A stretch of DNA of 64,000 nucleotides, taken from positions 1,116,001-1,180,000 of the forward strand of contig CAVXGZ010000008.1 in NCBI GenBank assembly GCA_963761325.1. Reading direction: 5' to 3'. This document shows, piece after piece, positions 61,132-64,000 of the stretch; the stretch's first letter is position 1, and each line of letters opens with the position of its first letter. Made by a program: the position numbers and the translations under genes. This DNA comes from Streptantibioticus_C sp963761325. Its GTDB lineage: Bacteria; Actinomycetota; Actinomycetes; Streptomycetales; Streptomycetaceae. Under the pieces are notes generated by a model, which was not told the origin of the DNA, searched no databases, and saw only the letters and a list, made by a program, of their open reading frames with translations.

Positions 61132-62235
61132 ATGGTTCACGGGTTTCTGACGAGATTCCGCCGAAGGAGACCCGGCGAACGACCCGCCGCGCCGCGGACG
61201 CCGTCCGCCGGGCGCACCGCGCTGCGCTGGCTGGGCCGGGCGGCCTTCGGCGCCGCGACGGTGGTGCTGTGCTCGGTGCTGGCGGTGGTGGCGGGGCTGC
61301 GGCTGGCGGACCACGGCGACCCGGCCGCCGCCGGACGCACCCGGGGCGCCGACGCGCTGTGGCTGGGCCACGCCTGGGTGGACGGCGGACGCTCCGGCGC
61401 CGACGTCGCGGCGCTGGCCGGACGGCTGCGCGGCACCGGGATCCGGGAACTGTACGTGCACAGCGGCCCGTTGTCCGACGACGGCGGCCTGCAGCGGGCG
61501 CGCTACCGGGGGGCGGACGCCTTCCTGCGCGCGATGCGCCGCGATCTGCCCGGGGTGAGCGTCCAGGCGTGGCTGGGCGACGTGGTCGCGCACCGGCGCT
61601 CGGGACCCGGGCTGCGGCTGGCCGATCCGGCCACCAGGTCCCGGATCCGCGCCTCCGCGGCGCAGGCGCTGGACGCCGGGTTCGACGGCGTCCACCTCGA
61701 CCTGGAACCGGTCACCTCGGGGAACGCCGGGTACCTGGCGGTGCTGGCCGGGCTGCACCGGCTGACGGCGGCCCGCGGCCGGTCGCTCTCGGTCGCCGTG
61801 CCGCAGATCGACCCGCTGCCCGCGCTGCACTCGGTGGCCGGCGCGCTGGCCGGCCACCCGAAGTGGTGGTCGCAGTCCTACTTCGGCCAGGTCGCCCGCC
61901 GGGTGGACCAGGTCGCCGTGATGGCCTACGACACCGGGATGCCGACGACCGCGCTGTTCAGCGGCTACGTCGCGCAGCAGACCTCGCTGGCCCTGGCGGC
62001 CACCCCGAAGTCGGTCCAGCTGCAGATCGGGCTGCCCGCCTACCACGCGGACGGCACCGGCCACCACGCCGCCGCCGAGACGGTGGCCGCCGCGGTGCGC
62101 GGCGCCCGGCTCGGGCTGGCCCGCACCGATCCGGGCCGCCGGCGCTTCGGGCTGGCGCTGTACGTGGACTTCACGGCGACCGCGCGGGACTGGACCTCCT
62201 ACCGAAGGGGCTGGGGCGGCGGATGGCTGGCGTGA
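61132..62235 (+). CDS. Membrane-anchored GH18-like TIM-barrel protein
   Basis: A 367-residue protein with a basic N-terminus (RFRRRRPGER), one transmembrane anchor (residues about 38-65) and an extracytoplasmic barrel. GFDGVHLDLEPV (residues 183-194) aligns with the glycoside hydrolase 18 DxxDxDxE motif, with Asp185, Asp190 and the acid Glu192 in place but His188 in the second Asp position. VAVMAYDTGMP is another GH18-like strand. It could be a hydrolase or a sugar-binding relative. ATG 61132. It occupies the place where glpD sits in S. coelicolor (from memory). Confidence 0.7.
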   Translation: MVHGFLTRFRRRRPGERPAAPRTPSAGRTALRWLGRAAFGAATVVLCSVLAVVAGLRLADHGDPAAAGRTRGADALWLGHAWVDGGRSGADVAALAGRLRGTGIRELYVHSGPLSDDGGLQRARYRGADAFLRAMRRDLPGVSVQAWLGDVVAHRRSGPGLRLADPATRSRIRASAAQALDAGFDGVHLDLEPVTSGNAGYLAVLAGLHRLTAARGRSLSVAVPQIDPLPALHSVAGALAGHPKWWSQSYFGQVARRVDQVAVMAYDTGMPTTALFSGYVAQQTSLALAATPKSVQLQIGLPAYHADGTGHHAAAETVAAAVRGARLGLARTDPGRRRFGLALYVDFTATARDWTSYRRGWGGGWLA

Positions 62236-62361
62236 TCACGATGCGGTCGGGGTCTGCGGGCGCCGCGGGGGTAAGCCGTAGGCTGGTGGCGCACGAAACG
62301 GGGAAGGGTACATCTGCCGCGGCGGCTGTTGCGGACCGCCGAGGACGGAAGGAGGCTCTGG

Positions 62362-63429
62362 GTGATCGAGCTCGAGGGGGTACCCGAGCTGATCGACCCG
62401 GTCATGGTGGCCGCGTTCGAGGGCTGGAACGACGCCGGTGACGCGGCGTCCTCCGCGGTCGCGCACCTGGACCGGGAGTGGAAGGGCGAGGTGTTCGCGG
62501 CACTGGACGCGGAGGACTACTACGACTTCCAGGTCAACCGGCCGACGGTGTGGCTGGACAACGGCACCCGGCGGATCACCTGGCCCACCACCCGGCTGTC
62601 CGTGGTCCGCGTCGAAGGCCCGAAGCCGCGCGACCTGGTGCTGATCCGGGGCATCGAACCCAGCATGCGCTGGCGGTCGTTCTGCAACGAGATCATGGGT
62701 TTCGCCCACGAGTTGGGCGTGGAGATGGTGGTGATCCTGGGCGCGCTGCTCGGCGACACCCCGCACACCCGGCCGGTCCCGGTCACCGGCGTCACCTCCG
62801 ACCCCGACCTGGCCCGCACCATGAACCTGGAGGAGACCCGCTACGAGGGGCCGACCGGCATCGTCGGCATCCTGCAGGAGGCGTGCACCCACGCCGGCAT
62901 CCCCACGGTGAGCCTGTGGGCCGCCGTGCCGCACTACGTCTCCCAGCCGCCGAACCCCAAGGCGACCCTCGCGCTGCTCAACCGTCTCGAAGACCTGATC
63001 GACCTGCGCATCCCGACCGGTGAGCTCAACGAGGACGCCCGCGCCTGGCAGCTCGGCGTGGACCAACTCGCCGCCGAGGACAGCGAAGTGGCCGAATACG
63101 TGCAGTCGCTGGAGGAGGCCAAGGACACCGTCGAGCTGCCCGAGGCGTCCGGCGAGGCCATCGCCCGCGAGTTCGAACGGTACCTGCGCCGCCGGGACGG
63201 CCAGCCCGGCTCGTCCCACCCGCAGGACGGCGACCTCGGCCCGTTCCTGCGCGGCAGGCAGCCCCCGCGGGAGGCCGGCGGCGCCCCGGACGACACCGCC
63301 GAGGACAGCGCTCCCGAGAACGGCGCCACCGAGGAGCCCGGCGGCGAGGAGCCGCCGCGGGACGAGGACGACGCGCACGGCGACAGGCACGGCGACGACC
63401 CGGGCGGCGGTCCGGCCGACGCCGCCTGA
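62362..63429 (+). CDS. parJ: PAC2-family protein ParJ
   Basis: A 355-residue PAC2 protein. The PAC2 domain fills residues 1-250 (VIELEGVPELIDPVMVAAFEGWNDAGDAAS; HELGVEMVVILGALLGDTPHTRPVPVTG; GIVGILQEACTHAGIPTVSLWAAVPHY), followed by an acidic Pro/Glu/Asp-rich tail of about 80 residues. In S. coelicolor ParJ interacts with the chromosome-segregation ATPase ParA and limits its polymerisation during sporulation. GTG 62362 with AAGGAGG seven bases upstream is preferred to TTG 62329. Confidence 0.88.
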   Translation: MIELEGVPELIDPVMVAAFEGWNDAGDAASSAVAHLDREWKGEVFAALDAEDYYDFQVNRPTVWLDNGTRRITWPTTRLSVVRVEGPKPRDLVLIRGIEPSMRWRSFCNEIMGFAHELGVEMVVILGALLGDTPHTRPVPVTGVTSDPDLARTMNLEETRYEGPTGIVGILQEACTHAGIPTVSLWAAVPHYVSQPPNPKATLALLNRLEDLIDLRIPTGELNEDARAWQLGVDQLAAEDSEVAEYVQSLEEAKDTVELPEASGEAIAREFERYLRRRDGQPGSSHPQDGDLGPFLRGRQPPREAGGAPDDTAEDSAPENGATEEPGGEEPPRDEDDAHGDRHGDDPGGGPADAA

Positions 63430-63446
63430 CCGCGGCCGCACACGGC

Positions 63447-63477
63447 GGTGCCCCGGACCGGGCGGTCCGGGGGCACC
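63447..63477. terminator. Bidirectional terminator between parJ and mshC
   Basis: GGTGCCCCGGACC pairs with GGTCCGGGGGCACC, a 13-bp stem with one bulged G and a four-base loop, between two convergent genes. Confidence 0.75.
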
Positions 63478-63491
63478 GTTCGCCGCGGTTC

Positions 63492-64000
63492 CTACAGGGC
63501 GACGCCGAGCAGGGCGTCCACCGCGCGGGAGACCAGGCCGGGCGCGCCGGTGTCCGTGCCGCCCCCGGCGCTCTGCAGCGCGGCCCACTCGTCCACCGCG
63601 GCCAGCGCGGCCGGGGCGTCGAGGTCGTCGGCGAGCGCCTCCCTGACCCGTTCCACCAGGGCTTCGGCGGGCGGGCCGTCCGGACGCGAGACCGCCGCGC
63701 GCCAGCGATCGAGGCGGTCGGTCGCCCCGGCCAGCACCGCGTCGCTCCACTCCCAGTCGGACCGGTAGTGGTGGGAGAGCAGGGCGAGGCGGATGGCGGC
63801 CGGGTCGACGCCGTCGTGGCGCAGCCGGGAGACGAAGACCAGGTTGCCCTTGGACTTCGACATCTTCTCGCCGTCCAGGCCGACCATGCCGGCGTGCACG
63901 TAGGCGCGGGCGAACGGGTAGTCGCCGGTGAGCGCCTGCGCGTGGGAGGCGCCCATCTCGTGGTGCGGGAAGGCCAGGTCGGAGCCGCCGCCCTGCACGT
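63492..64000 (-). CDS. mshC: Cysteine-GlcN-Ins ligase MshC, C-terminal part only
   Basis: About 169 C-terminal residues of a cysteinyl-tRNA-synthetase-like enzyme; the rest is beyond the right edge. QGGGSDLAFPHHEMGASHAQ and the KMSKS loop in DGEKMSKSKGN identify the class I fold. MshC joins L-cysteine to GlcN-Ins in mycothiol synthesis; the closest alternative is CysS. I favour MshC because the anticodon-binding domain is short and because mshC follows parJ in streptomycetes (from memory). The protein ends DALLGVAL. Confidence 0.88.
   Translation of the reverse strand, partial: VQGGGSDLAFPHHEMGASHAQALTGDYPFARAYVHAGMVGLDGEKMSKSKGNLVFVSRLRHDGVDPAAIRLALLSHHYRSDWEWSDAVLAGATDRLDRWRAAVSRPDGPPAEALVERVREALADDLDAPAALAAVDEWAALQSAGGGTDTGAPGLVSRAVDALLGVAL

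Noticed and set aside
1..64000. tRNA, rRNA, transposase or phage genes
   Set aside because: None seen on either strand by reading; a tRNA scan could not be run.

Overview
The window is very G+C-rich chromosomal DNA from an actinomycete of the Streptomyces/Kitasatospora group. The evidence is the complete Pup-proteasome locus (arc, dop, pup, prcB, prcA, pafA, pafB, pafC), a mycothiol gene (mshC), a gylR-glpF-glpK glycerol operon, parJ, GTG/TTG starts, and almost no A+T outside intergenic DNA. As far as I remember, gene order follows the S. coelicolor core region around SCO1611-SCO1663; that comparison is from memory, not computed.

Layout. 1-2.1 kb: mycosin-type protease (cut by the left edge) and a membrane partner. 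2.3-8.8 kb: a PLP-fold amino-acid enzyme, then an amine-catabolism cluster (SDR, aldehyde dehydrogenase, GlnA4-like gamma-glutamylamine synthetase, FadR-type regulator, gamma-glutamyl hydrolase) with matching operator-like palindromes. 8.8-15 kb: a PAS-GAF-PP2C-ATPase signalling protein, a YeiH-type membrane protein with divergent LysR regulator, and a BtuF-like metal/cobalamin receptor. 15.0-18.5 kb: a small A+T-richer module (lipoprotein plus a large secreted DNRLRE/FnIII/amidase protein) bracketed by near-identical 64-bp direct repeats. 18.6-21.7 kb: glycine betaine ABC transporter. 21.9-26.5 kb: 5'-3' exonuclease, siderophore-interacting reductase, DrrAB-like exporter with PadR regulator. 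26.6-45.3 kb, almost all on the minus strand: HelY helicase, lipid kinase, tatC, two small proteins, pafC, pafB, two FKBPs, pafA, an MFS transporter (with divergent lacI), prcA, prcB, pup, dop, arc. 45.5-53.6 kb: ferredoxin, exported protein, tRNA m1A58 methyltransferase, site-2 protease, RecB-type nuclease, orphan response regulator, orphan peptide-binding lipoprotein, HAD phosphatase. 53.7-64 kb: metH (broken by two single-base insertions), gylR-glpF-glpK, a GH18-like protein where glpD would be expected, parJ, and the C-terminal part of mshC.

How the genes work together. ARC unfolds pupylated proteins for the PrcAB core. PafA attaches Pup and Dop removes it. PafB and PafC are WYL regulators of the DNA-damage response. 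The glycerol genes form one regulon under GylR, with a striking run of 11-bp phased repeats ahead of glpF. The 4-9 kb cluster encodes gamma-glutamylation, oxidation and hydrolysis steps for an amine.

Main points for a second look: two frameshifts in metH, absence of tatA beside tatC and of glpD beside glpK, the repeat-bracketed 15-18.5 kb module, a strong terminator between pup and prcBA, and several clean operator-like palindromes in divergent promoters. I see no CRISPR array, tRNA, rRNA, insertion sequence or phage genes.
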